From JBCDCB01 sp039182735 (GTDB lineage: Bacteria; Planctomycetota; Phycisphaerae; Phycisphaerales; UBA1924): a stretch of DNA of 25,772 bases. The first letter of the stretch is position 1; each line of letters starts with the position of its first letter. The stretch covers positions 1 through 25,772 of the forward strand of contig JBCDCB010000046.1 in NCBI GenBank assembly GCA_039182735.1, read 5' to 3'. The notes under the pieces are model-generated. The model was not told where the DNA came from. It ran no database searches and saw nothing but the letters and a program-made list of their open reading frames with translations. This document shows positions 13,722-21,900 of this stretch, piece by piece. The position numbers were made by a program, and so were the translations under genes.

Positions 13722-15617
13722 ATGCAAAAACTGACACCCATGTGGGCCGGGCTTCTCGGTGCCGGCTTCGTGACCACCGCGATCATCGCCGCGCCGGAAC
13801 CGAAGGACTTTGCGGACGCGCGAGACGCGTTCGAACGCCGCAGCTCGCTCGTCCAGCGTGGAGCGACGCGGACGCTGCAGCCGCTGAACAACGAGTCCCT
13901 GACCGCTCCGGTGCGCCGGGCGATCTTCCCGCAGGACATCCGCTCGATCGACGGACTCGGGGACAACCCGCGCAACCCGGCGTTCGGATCGGTGGGCGTC
14001 GAGTTCATCCGACAGGTCGATGCGACGTACGCGTCGCTGCCCGGCACGCCGCGGAGCGAAGCCGACGGGCTCCCCAGCGCTCGTGCGGTGAGCAACGCGG
14101 TCGTGGCGCAGGTGGCGAGCACGCCGAACGCGGCGCGCGCATCGGACTATCTGTGGCAGTGGGGCCAGTTCCTGGATCACGACGTCGCCGAGACCCCGGT
14201 CGCGAGCCCCGCCGAGGCCTTTGACATCGCGGTCCCGATGGGCGACCCCTTCTTCGATCCGATGAGCACCGGATCGCAGACCATTGCGCTCGATCGCTCG
14301 TTCGGCCGCGAGGTCAACGGGCTGCGCCAGCAGATCAACAACATCACGGCGTACATCGACGGTTCGAACGTCTATGGCTCCGAAGAGGAGCGCACGCACG
14401 CGATGCGCACCAACGACGGCACCGGTCGCATGAAGACCAGCGCCGGCGACCTGCTGCCCTTCAACGTGGACGGGCTGCCCAACGCGATGACGACCGATCC
14501 CTCGCACTTCCTCGCGGGCGATATCCGCGCGAACGAGCAGGTGGCGCTCGCCGCGATCCACACGCTCTTTGTGCGCGAGCACAACTACTGGGCGGACGAG
14601 GCGCGTGCCGAGAACCCGGACTGGACGGGCGACGAGGTGTTCGAGTACGCCCGCGCGATCGTGGCGGCGCAGCAGCAAGCGATCACGTACAACGAGTTTC
14701 TGCCCCTGCTGCTCGGCGACGACTGGCTGCCGGCGTATCGCGGGTTCCGCCCCGACGTGAACCCGGGCATGTCGAACATCTTCGCGACGGCGGCGTACCG
14801 CGTGGGGCACACGATGCTGTCGGCGACGATCCTCCGTCTCGACGAGACGATGGTCCCGATCGCCGAGGGCAACCTTGCGCTCGCTGACGCGTTCTTCACC
14901 CCGAGCACGCTGATCGAGACCGGGCTCGACCCCGTGCTGCGTGGCCTGGCTGGGCAGATGGCGCAGGAGATCGATTGCCGGATCGTGGACGACGTGCGCA
15001 ACTTTCTCTTCGGGCCTCCCGGAGCGGGCGGGTTCGACCTGGCGTCGCTGAACATCCAACGCGGGCGCGACCACGGGCTGGGGACGTACAACGACGTGCG
15101 CGAAGCCTTCGGGCTCGCGCGGGCCGCGACGTTCGACGACATCCCCGCATCGGAGGCCGATCGCGTGGCGCTCGCCTCGGTCTACACCTCTGTCGATGAC
15201 ATCGACGCGTGGGTGGGCATGCTGGCGGAGAACCACGTCGAGGGCGCCATGGTCGGCGAGACGCTGCAGCGGGTGCTGGGCGATCAGTTCCGCCGCCTGC
15301 GCGATGGCGATCGATTCTGGTACGAGACCTATCTGCCCCGCGAGATGGCTGATCTCGTGAATGAGCAGACGCTCGCGCGAATCATCCGCCGCAACACGGG
15401 CATCGGGGGCGAGATCCCCGACGACGTGTTCCGCGTCCCGATGGCGTTGGGCGTGGCGGACTTCGACGGCGACGGCGGCGTCGATTCGGGCGACGTGCTC
15501 GCCTATGTGAACGCCTACCTCGCAGGCGATGCCGGCGCCGACCTCAACGGCGACCGGGCGTTCGACGTGCAGGACATCATCGAGTTCATCCGCGTGCACT
15601 CTGTCGAGACGCGCTGA
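13722..15617 (+). CDS. Exported animal-type heme peroxidase with C-terminal dockerin-like domain
   Basis: 631 residues from ATG 13722, chosen because GGGAG precedes it by 10 bases and it gives a clean signal peptide ending in IIAA; an in-frame ATG at 13677 would place 15 polar residues first. The catalytic domain belongs to the peroxidase-cyclooxygenase (myeloperoxidase-like) superfamily. Residues aligning with myeloperoxidase are distal Q149, heme-ester D152, distal H153, calcium D154, catalytic R269, heme-ester E272, proximal H363 and N444 in NIQRGRDHG. Myeloperoxidase Met243 is Gln273 here, as in lactoperoxidase. The protein therefore should be an active, possibly covalently heme-linked H2O2-dependent oxidase acting outside the cytoplasm. 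Residues 579-625 contain two EF-hand-like loops (FDGDGGVDSGD and LNGDRAFDVQD) of dockerin type. A terminator follows. Confidence 0.93.
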   Translation: MQKLTPMWAGLLGAGFVTTAIIAAPEPKDFADARDAFERRSSLVQRGATRTLQPLNNESLTAPVRRAIFPQDIRSIDGLGDNPRNPAFGSVGVEFIRQVDATYASLPGTPRSEADGLPSARAVSNAVVAQVASTPNAARASDYLWQWGQFLDHDVAETPVASPAEAFDIAVPMGDPFFDPMSTGSQTIALDRSFGREVNGLRQQINNITAYIDGSNVYGSEEERTHAMRTNDGTGRMKTSAGDLLPFNVDGLPNAMTTDPSHFLAGDIRANEQVALAAIHTLFVREHNYWADEARAENPDWTGDEVFEYARAIVAAQQQAITYNEFLPLLLGDDWLPAYRGFRPDVNPGMSNIFATAAYRVGHTMLSATILRLDETMVPIAEGNLALADAFFTPSTLIETGLDPVLRGLAGQMAQEIDCRIVDDVRNFLFGPPGAGGFDLASLNIQRGRDHGLGTYNDVREAFGLARAATFDDIPASEADRVALASVYTSVDDIDAWVGMLAENHVEGAMVGETLQRVLGDQFRRLRDGDRFWYETYLPREMADLVNEQTLARIIRRNTGIGGEIPDDVFRVPMALGVADFDGDGGVDSGDVLAYVNAYLAGDAGADLNGDRAFDVQDIIEFIRVHSVETR

Positions 15618-15642
15618 CCGAACAGAATCTGATTCATTGATT

Positions 15643-15691
15643 GATCGCGGCCCGTGGCTCCCGATTGGGGGTGACGGGCCGCGGTCGTTTT
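15643..15691 (+). terminator. Rho-independent terminator after the peroxidase gene
   Basis: A 13-bp stem (GATCGCGGCCCGT with ACGGGCCGCGGTC, one G-T pair) encloses an 18-base loop and is followed at once by GTTTT. It starts 26 bases after the peroxidase stop codon and separates that gene from the DUF481 gene. Confidence 0.8.
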
Positions 15692-15746
15692 GGGTAGTCT
15701 CCGCGACCGGGTCGAGGGGTCTCGACGCGACGTGGAGGAGTGATCG

Positions 15747-16868
15747 ATGCGGAAGATTCTCGGGGTCGCGATCTGCTTGCTTGCCTGCGTGCACTCGTCC
15801 CGCGCGGACGTCGTCGAAACCGCCGACGGCTCGCGCCTGATCGGCACCGTGACGCGCCTCGCCGGCGGGACGCTGCTGATCGACACGGCCTTCGCGCCGG
15901 GCGTTGCCATCCCCGCTGGCCAGATCCGCATGGTGAAGACCGATCGACCGATGGCGGTCGTCACCGCGTCGGGCGAACGCGTGATCGGGCGCCTTGATTG
16001 GAACGGCGATCGCGCGACGATCTCCGGCAGCGCGGGCGGCGACGTCAACATCGACGGGACGACCATCGTCGCGATCACCACGCCCGACGTCCCGGTGCCC
16101 GACCCGGAGAAGGCTGCCGAGACGACCGAAGCCATCGAGTCCAAGAAGAGTGACTATGCCAAGAGCGTGGACGACGCCATCGCCGGCGAAACGGCGCCAC
16201 CCGAGCCCGAATCGAAGTGGTCGGGGCGGATCGAGTTCGGCCTCGACGGCGACGCCGGTCAGACCGAGACGCTCGAGTTCAGCGGTCGCGCCGAGGCGCG
16301 CCGCGTGACCGACAAGGATCGCCTGCTGCTCTACGTGCAGGGCGACTACTCGGAAGAAGAAGGACGCCGCTCCGAGAACGAGTTGATCGGCGGCGCGCGT
16401 CTCGAGGTGGATATCACCGAGAAGTTCTTCGCGTACGGGCGCGTCGAGCTCGAGTTTGACGAGTTCGAAGACCTCGACCTGCGGACGACCGCGATCGGTG
16501 GTGTCGGATACCGCGTGGTAGACGAGGACGACATTTTCTTCTCGCTCCGCGGCGGTATCGGCTACATCTACGAAGCCTTCGAGAACACACCGGATCAGGA
16601 CTCCGTCGTACTCGATCTCGGGTATGACTTCCGCTACGACTTCAACGAGTACGTCCGTTTGACGCACTCGTTCACGTATCTCCCGGAGTTCGAGGACTTC
16701 GCCAACGACTTCCGCATCATCACGAACGCGGCGCTTGAAATCCCGATCGCCAACGACAAGTCGTGGAAGTTCCGCACGGGCATCGAGACCGAGTACGACA
16801 ACGACCCGGAGCCGGGGATCAACGAGTACGACACGTCCTTCTTCGCGCGGATCGTGTACGACTGGTAA
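15747..16868 (+). CDS. DUF481-family outer-membrane beta-barrel protein
   Basis: 373 residues. The signal peptide ends at SRA (residue 20). Residues 21-110 carry two similar short beta units (DGSRLIGTVTRLAGGTLLID and SGERVIGRLDWNGDRATISG), each ending with a conserved I/V-rich strand, as seen N-terminal to DUF481 in planctomycetes. A charged linker (about 115-155) leads to the DUF481 barrel (160-373) with alternating amphipathic strands such as DRLLLYVQGDYSEEEG, FFAYGRVELEFDEFED and YVRLTHSFTYLPEFE. The protein ends with the outer-membrane signature pattern FFARIVYDW. DUF481 proteins (YdiY-like) are outer-membrane proteins of unknown function, in some cases induced by salt. GGAGGAG sits 7-8 bases before the ATG. 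Confidence 0.88.
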   Translation: MRKILGVAICLLACVHSSRADVVETADGSRLIGTVTRLAGGTLLIDTAFAPGVAIPAGQIRMVKTDRPMAVVTASGERVIGRLDWNGDRATISGSAGGDVNIDGTTIVAITTPDVPVPDPEKAAETTEAIESKKSDYAKSVDDAIAGETAPPEPESKWSGRIEFGLDGDAGQTETLEFSGRAEARRVTDKDRLLLYVQGDYSEEEGRRSENELIGGARLEVDITEKFFAYGRVELEFDEFEDLDLRTTAIGGVGYRVVDEDDIFFSLRGGIGYIYEAFENTPDQDSVVLDLGYDFRYDFNEYVRLTHSFTYLPEFEDFANDFRIITNAALEIPIANDKSWKFRTGIETEYDNDPEPGINEYDTSFFARIVYDW

Positions 16869-16951
16869 TCGGGGACCCACGGCGGCACGGGCGGTCGGCG
16901 ATTCCGTTTCCTCACACAGAGGACAGAGGCGACCAACCTCGCGGGCGGACG

Positions 16952-17473
16952 TCAGGAAACCGCGGACCCAGCTCCGAGTTCTTGCAAAACCTGCGCGCAC
17001 CACTTGTCGAGGCGTTCTTCGGTGAGCTCCGGCTGCTGATCGTCGTCGCACATCAAGCCGAGGAACGTCCCGTCCCGTTCCCCTGCGGATGCCTCGTATT
17101 CGTAGCCCTCGGTTGGCCAGCGTCCAAAGAGCACCGGCCCGGCGGGCTCGATGATGTCCCAGAGCAGCCCGAGCGCATCGCCGAAAGTATCGGGATAGCC
17201 CATCTGATCGCCCAGACCGAACATCGCGACCCGTTTCCCTTGCAGTTCGGGGATGAGGAACTTGGGCGCGACATCTTCCCACTCTTCTTGCATCTCGCCG
17301 ATATTCCAGGTCGGGATGCCCAGGAGCAGCGCGTCGTAGTCGGCAATCCTCTCCGGGTTAAACGTCGAGACGTCAGCGGGTTCGTCCGCAAGGTCCCCGA
17401 GCCGTTCCTTGATCTTGCCGGCCACGATCTGGGTCATTCCCGTCGTCGATCCGTAGATAATCGCAATCTTCAT
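16952..17473 (-). CDS. Flavodoxin, long-chain
   Basis: 173 residues from ATG 17473, preceded by GAGGTAG; the in-frame extension upstream has no family sequence. Flavodoxin is a cytoplasmic FMN electron carrier that can replace ferredoxin, often under iron limitation. The FMN phosphate loop is GSTTGMT (8-14), the first ring-stacking segment is LLLGIPTWNIGEMQEEW (around 47-65) and the second loop FGLGDQMGYPDTFGDALG (about 95-112). The inserted strand of long-chain flavodoxins is visible after WDII. An ending with several acidic residues fits. It converges on the DUF481 gene (83-base gap) and has no operon partner. No Fur box was identified upstream. Confidence 0.93.
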   Translation of the reverse strand: MKIAIIYGSTTGMTQIVAGKIKERLGDLADEPADVSTFNPERIADYDALLLGIPTWNIGEMQEEWEDVAPKFLIPELQGKRVAMFGLGDQMGYPDTFGDALGLLWDIIEPAGPVLFGRWPTEGYEYEASAGERDGTFLGLMCDDDQQPELTEERLDKWCAQVLQELGAGSAVS

Positions 17474-17523
17474 CTCTACCTCGCATACCGGCGATTCTGC
17501 CAGAAACAATTCCAAACGTGTCT

Positions 17524-17575
17524 TCGTTGAAGCGTCCGCCGAAGTCGGCTCACCCTGCGTCGGCGGCTTCAACGA
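17524..17575 (-). terminator. Large stem-loop overlapping the end of the exported-protein gene
   Basis: TCGTTGAAGC-CGCCGA and its complement form a 16-bp stem interrupted by a single 3-base bulge (GTC, 17534-17536). The loop of 17 bases holds the TGA stop codon of the gene at 17550. The stem encodes the last codons of that gene. No clear U-run follows on the minus strand, so termination by this hairpin is plausible rather than certain; it could instead protect the mRNA 3' end. Confidence 0.5.
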
Positions 17576-18248
17576 CCACCGCGACGTCCGGGGACTTACC
17601 CTGCACGAACGCGAGCTCTCCGACTCTGAAAGCCGGAGAGAAACTGTCCTCGTCAATCGTGATCGAGGCGATGTTGATGGGGAAGCCCTTTCGCTGCGTG
17701 AGGTATCGGTTGACACTGGCGGTGCCCGCATTGTCAGGATCGGTCCAGCCGTAACGCAGTTGGGTCACCTGACCGTCAACGATCGTGATTTCGCCGATAT
17801 CGGCGACCTGTGTCTCGTCGGGCTGGATGACCCAGCCGACATCGGGGACACGTGTCCATTCTCCTTCAAGAGGTCCGAAGACCTGCGTGTCAAGGAGGAC
17901 GCACAGCCCGGGCGTGTTGATCGTTGCCGGCTGGTCGCGGTCCGGGCCGTAGTTCACCGGGTTTCCGACGTTCAGTTGTACCTTGTGCTCACCCTCGGCG
18001 TATCGCTCGAAGTCGGGCACGAAAATGCGGAGCGTGAAGTCGCCGTTGGACGGAGTTGATCCGAACGTTTCGCTCAGGTCTGCGAACTGCTCCGGGAAGG
18101 AAATCTGCTCGCTTGTGATTCTCGCATCGATCTCCAGCATGAGCGTTTCGGACAGGCCGACGCTCGCGAACACAAGCACGCTCGAAGCGGCGATCACACA
18201 ACTCGATGTTTCGCCCATACGCGACACTCTTCTGCTCTTCAACGGCAT
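17550..18248 (-). CDS. Exported protein of unknown function
   Basis: 232 residues. No family recognised. The start at 18248 is supported by AAGAGGA seven bases upstream; an internal ATG at 18218 has a poorer site. A basic N-terminus (K4, R6, R7, R10) and a hydrophobic core (CVIAASSVLVFASVG) indicate a signal peptide ending near residue 33. The mature part (about 200 residues) is beta-rich with strands TLRIFVPDFERY, HKVQLNVGNPVNYG and GEITIVDGQVTQLRYGWTDP, and is free of repeats or cysteine pairs. No anchor or sorting motif was seen at the C-terminus. The stop codon sits in the loop of a large hairpin. Upstream, the 283 bases before the tRNA-Val gene contain only the tRNA promoter. Confidence 0.8.
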   Translation of the reverse strand: MPLKSRRVSRMGETSSCVIAASSVLVFASVGLSETLMLEIDARITSEQISFPEQFADLSETFGSTPSNGDFTLRIFVPDFERYAEGEHKVQLNVGNPVNYGPDRDQPATINTPGLCVLLDTQVFGPLEGEWTRVPDVGWVIQPDETQVADIGEITIVDGQVTQLRYGWTDPDNAGTASVNRYLTQRKGFPINIASITIDEDSFSPAFRVGELAFVQGKSPDVAVVVEAADAG

Positions 18249-18474
18249 TGAATAATCCTCTTTCGTTTGGATCGCGCTCGGCCTGCATTCGCATCAGGCG
18301 ATCGCGAAGGTTGGAGTGTATCGAGCCATCAGGAATCACGGGTCACCGGGGATGTGTGCCGTTGATCGGTGTCGTGGCCAGCCCAAAAGGGTCGCCTCGC
18401 CTGGTGTTTGGACAGACCAACGCTCGCCACTCTGCGATTCGGGCTGGGACTGCTGATCGGGGCGAGTCCCCCAC

Positions 18475-18502
18475 TTGCCGGCACGCGTGGGGGTGCTACC
18501 CT
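18475..18502 (+). promoter_or_regulatory. Sigma-70-type promoter for tRNA-Val
   Basis: TTGCCG (18475-18480) and TACCCT (18497-18502) are 16 bases apart and lie about 30 bases before the tRNA. The same -35 hexamer and a near-identical -10 occur before tRNA-Tyr. The remainder of 18249-18474 shows no gene. Confidence 0.55.
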
Positions 18503-18531
18503 GTGTGGTCTCGGGGTAGAGCCCCGCTTCT

Positions 18532-18605
18532 GAGCGATTGGCGCAGTTGGCTAGCGCGCCTCGTTGACATCGAGGAGGTCACAGGTTCAAGTCCTGTATC
18601 GCTCA
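18532..18605 (+). tRNA. tRNA-Val (GAC)
   Basis: 74 bases with a full cloverleaf: GAGCGAT/ATCGCTC acceptor, GCGC/GCGC D-arm, CCTCG-TTGACAT-CGAGG anticodon arm with GAC at 18566-18568, ACAGG/CCTGT T-arm, discriminator A. CCA is not encoded. Confidence 0.96.
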
Positions 18606-18610
18606 CTGCC

Positions 18611-18636
18611 CGACCCTCGGCTGACGCTGGGGGTCG
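18611..18636 (+). other. Stem-loop between tRNA-Val and tRNA-Thr
   Basis: CGACCC and GGGTCG form an outer stem and CGGC/GCTG an inner stem around a TGAC loop. Only scattered T residues follow, so it is more likely a processing or pause structure between the two tRNAs than a strong terminator. Confidence 0.4.
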
Positions 18637-18680
18637 CGTTGTGTCTGGAGGGCATCAAAGATTGCCCATCTTGACACTAT

Positions 18681-18753
18681 GCCGCTGTAGCTCAATTGGC
18701 AGAGCACCTGACTTGTAATCTGGAGGTTGGGGGTTCGACTCCCCCCGGCGGCG
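18681..18753 (+). tRNA. tRNA-Thr (UGU)
   Basis: 73 bases: GCCGCTG/CGGCGGC acceptor with one G-T pair, GCTC/GAGC D-arm, anticodon arm CCTGA-CTTGTAA-TCTGG with TGT at 18714-18716, and a GGGGG-TTCGACT-CCCCC T-arm. The anticodon stem has a T-T mismatch at pair 29-41 and the discriminator base is G. These are unusual details, but the overall fold, variable loop and T-loop are normal. Confidence 0.9.
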
Positions 18754-18920
18754 TTGGTTGAGTTCGGGGCGGACGCGCAAGTCTTGCCGAATTCTGGACC
18801 TGCGATTGCATTCGGAGTTGATGATCGCGGTTCCCTCGCCCCCGGTTTGGGCTATCTTTGGGGCAGGGCGGGGCGTGCGAAGCCGGGGAGGGTTCGCGCC
18901 ATCGATGGCCGTCCGCAGAA

Positions 18921-18937
18921 GCCGGGATGATCCCGGC
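18921..18937 (+). other. Small GC-rich hairpin in the leader of the giant gene
   Basis: GCCGGGA and TCCCGGC form a perfect 7-bp stem around TGA, ending 23 bases before the GGAGGAGG ribosome-binding site of the gene at 18975. No T-run follows. A weak promoter-like pair occurs further upstream (TTCCCT at 18831 and TATCTT at 18853), too poor to call. Confidence 0.3.
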
Positions 18938-18974
18938 GGATGTTCCTGTCGCCGCACCTCGGAGGAGGCCATTC

Positions 18975-21900
18975 GTGCGCACATCGATGACCGTCCGGAT
19001 CCTGTTGTTGTTCCCGCTCATTGCGACGTTCGTGTTCGCCGAGGCGGCCATTGGCCAGACCACGCGGGTGAGCGTGGGCGACGATGAGAGCGAAGCGAAC
19101 GCCGGGAGTTTCAACGCGGTTCTTTCCGGCGACGGGCGGTACGTGGTCTTCGAGAGCGCGGCGAGCAACCTCGTCGCGGGAGACACGAACGCGACCGAAG
19201 ACGTCTTCCTGCGGGATCGCCTGACCGGCGCGACGAGGCGGATCAGCGTCGATTCCTCCGGCGTGGAAGGCAACGGCTCGAGCGTCCAACCGTGGATCTC
19301 GGATGATGGCCGGTTCATTGTGTTCGAGAGCGCGGCGTCGAACCTTGTCGCAGGTGACACGAACGGCGTGCGGGACATCTTCCTTCATGATCGGCTGCTG
19401 TCGATCACGACGCGGATCAGCGAGAGCACCGCCGGCGCGCAGGGCGGCGGCGAGAGTCTGAATCCGTACATCTCGCCGGACGGACGGTTCGTTGCGTTCC
19501 AGAGCGTCGCGACAAACCTGGTCGCGGGCGACACGAACGGCGAGCAGGACATCTTCCTCCACAACACGCAGACGGGCACGACGTCGCGCGTGAGCGTGGA
19601 CAGCGCGGGCAACGAAGCGAACGATGCGAGCGATCAGGCGGCGCTCTCGGCGGACGGACGGTTCGTGGTCTTCGACAGCATCGCGACCGATCTCGTCGCG
19701 GGCGACACCAACAGCTCGCGTGACATCTTCCTGCACGACACGCAGACGGGCACCACGACGCGCGTGAACGTAGACGACTCGGGCACCGAAGCCAACGGGT
19801 TCAGTGATCGCGCGGTCATCTCCGACGACGGACGGTTCGTCGCCTTCGAGAGCAACGCGGACAACCTCGTGGCCGGCGACACCAACGGGTTTCGCGACAC
19901 CTTCGTCCGCGACACCGTTGAGGACATCACGACGCGCGTGAGCGTGGACTCCGGCGGCAACGAGGCAAACGGCACCAGCCAGTTCAAGGCGATTTCCGGG
20001 GACGGGCGCTTCGTCGCGATTGTCAGCGGCGCGACCAACCTCGTCGCGGGCGACACCAATGGTGTCAACGACATCTTCCTGCACGACCGCCAGACCGGGC
20101 AAACGACCCGGGCGAGCGTCGATAGCCTCGGCATGGAGGCGAACGGCGACTCGATCGGGCCGTCGCTGTCGAACGACGGTCGGTACGTCGTCTTCCACAA
20201 CGATGCGAGCAATCTGATCTCGGGGGATGCGAACGCCGCGAGCGACGTGTTCCTGCACGACCGGGTCGCGGCGCAGGGATCAACGGGTTCGATCGTGTTC
20301 GTTGACTCCGTGGCGACGGGCAACAATGACGGTTCGTCGTGGGCCGACGCGTACACGGATCTGCAGGACGGGCTGAACGACGCGAACACGCTCTTCTTCG
20401 GCGCGGAGGTCTGGGTCCGCGCGGGCGGGTACCTCCCGGTGACGGGCGATGACCAGGAGGTTACGTTCGGTTTCCTCGAGCAGCCGGCCTCGCCCATCCG
20501 CGTGCTTGGTGGGTTCTTTGGCGACGAGGTCTCGGCGGTCGAGCGCAACGCGTTTGCGAACTTTACGGTGCTGTCGGGTGACGTCGGCGTGATGGACGAC
20601 GTTTCGGACAATACCTTCAGTGTCTTCACGCTGATCGACCGATCGAACATCACGATCGACGGGTTGACGATCATCGATGGCAACGCCAACGGCACCGGGC
20701 CCGCCCTGAGCCGCTTCGGCGGCGGTGTGTTCGTGTCCGGGGACTCCGAGAATCTCATCTTCGAGAACTGCCTCTTCGCGTCGAACGGCGCCGATGCAGA
20801 CGAGAGCGGCGGCGGCGCGGTGGCGATCGTCGATGCCGAAACCACGGGCACCGCCGCGACGTTCACACGCTGCCAGTTCACCGGCAACATGGCGATGTCG
20901 CCGAACTCGGCCCAGGGCGGGGCGGTCTACATCGGCAGTGTGGACGGGACCGGCAGCGGGCAGGCGGTGACGGACTTCAACCTGTGCGACTTCAGCGCGA
21001 ACCGGGCGATGGGCGCCACGCTTGCCGCCGGCGGCGCGATCGCGGTGAACGAGGGGGACGTGGGCGTCTTCAACAGCCTGCTGTTTCTGAACCAATGCGA
21101 CGCATCGGCGGAGTTCGGCGGCGCGATCAATATCGAATCCAGCGGCGCGCCCATCGCGCTGCTCGAAGTCGGCAACTGCACGATCACACAGAACACCGCC
21201 GCGGTCGGCGCGGGCGTCTCGTCCATCGGCGGGCAGACCGATGCGCAGGTCACCAACTCGATCGTGTGGAACAACAGCATCGGTACGGCGTTCGGTTCGA
21301 CAGCGGGCGGTCTCATCACCGCGTCGCACACCATCTTTGAAGAGTCCGACGGGTCCAGCAGCAACTTGGCGCTCGACCCTGACTTCGTCGATCCGCTCAT
21401 GCTCAACTTCCGCCTGAACCCGATGACGAGTGTCGCGGTGGACAGCGGCGACAACCTCGGGAGCTTCGGGGGCAGCGACCTCGACGCGAACAACCGGATC
21501 ATCAACAGCACGATCGACCGCGGCGCGTTCGAGACGCCGGTCGGCGCAGACACCGCCCAGCCCGCCGCCTCGTCCTTCGTGCGGTTCGATCTCGCGCCGC
21601 AGAGCACGACGGAGACGACCCTGCTCTGGGAACTCACGTTCAACCAGCCGGTGAACATCCCGCCGAACGGGGCGTTCACGATCGAGAACGACCCCGGGGT
21701 CAACGGGCCGTTCGAACTGACCGTCGGGATCGCGGACGACACGGGGCGGTCGTACATCGTGGTGCTCGAGGTTGGCGGAGGGAGCGGGAACGTCTTCCTT
21801 TCGCTCGACCTGCCGAGCGTCTCGACGGTGTACAACGTCGCGGGCACCGGCTCGATCCAGAGCCCGCCGTACTCACTGGGGAGCGGCGTCGATACCACGC

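Noticed and set aside
16869..16951. A faint inverted repeat between the DUF481 and flavodoxin genes, possible bidirectional terminator
   Set aside because: The arms (CGTTTCCT / AGGAAACC) are short, mismatched and widely separated.
13290..17282. A 1330-codon minus-strand open frame across tRNA-Tyr, the peroxidase and the DUF481 gene
   Set aside because: It covers a tRNA and two strongly supported plus-strand genes. Its Arg/Asp/Val-rich composition is typical of antisense translation.
17474..17549. A possible promoter TTGTTT / TATGCG before the flavodoxin gene
   Set aside because: The -10-like element ends about 8 bases before the ATG, too close for a normal leader. No Fur-type palindrome was found.
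19059..20280. CRISPR array or transposon end repeats
   Set aside because: The repeats are protein-coding, about 174 bases long and without spacers or conserved palindromic units.
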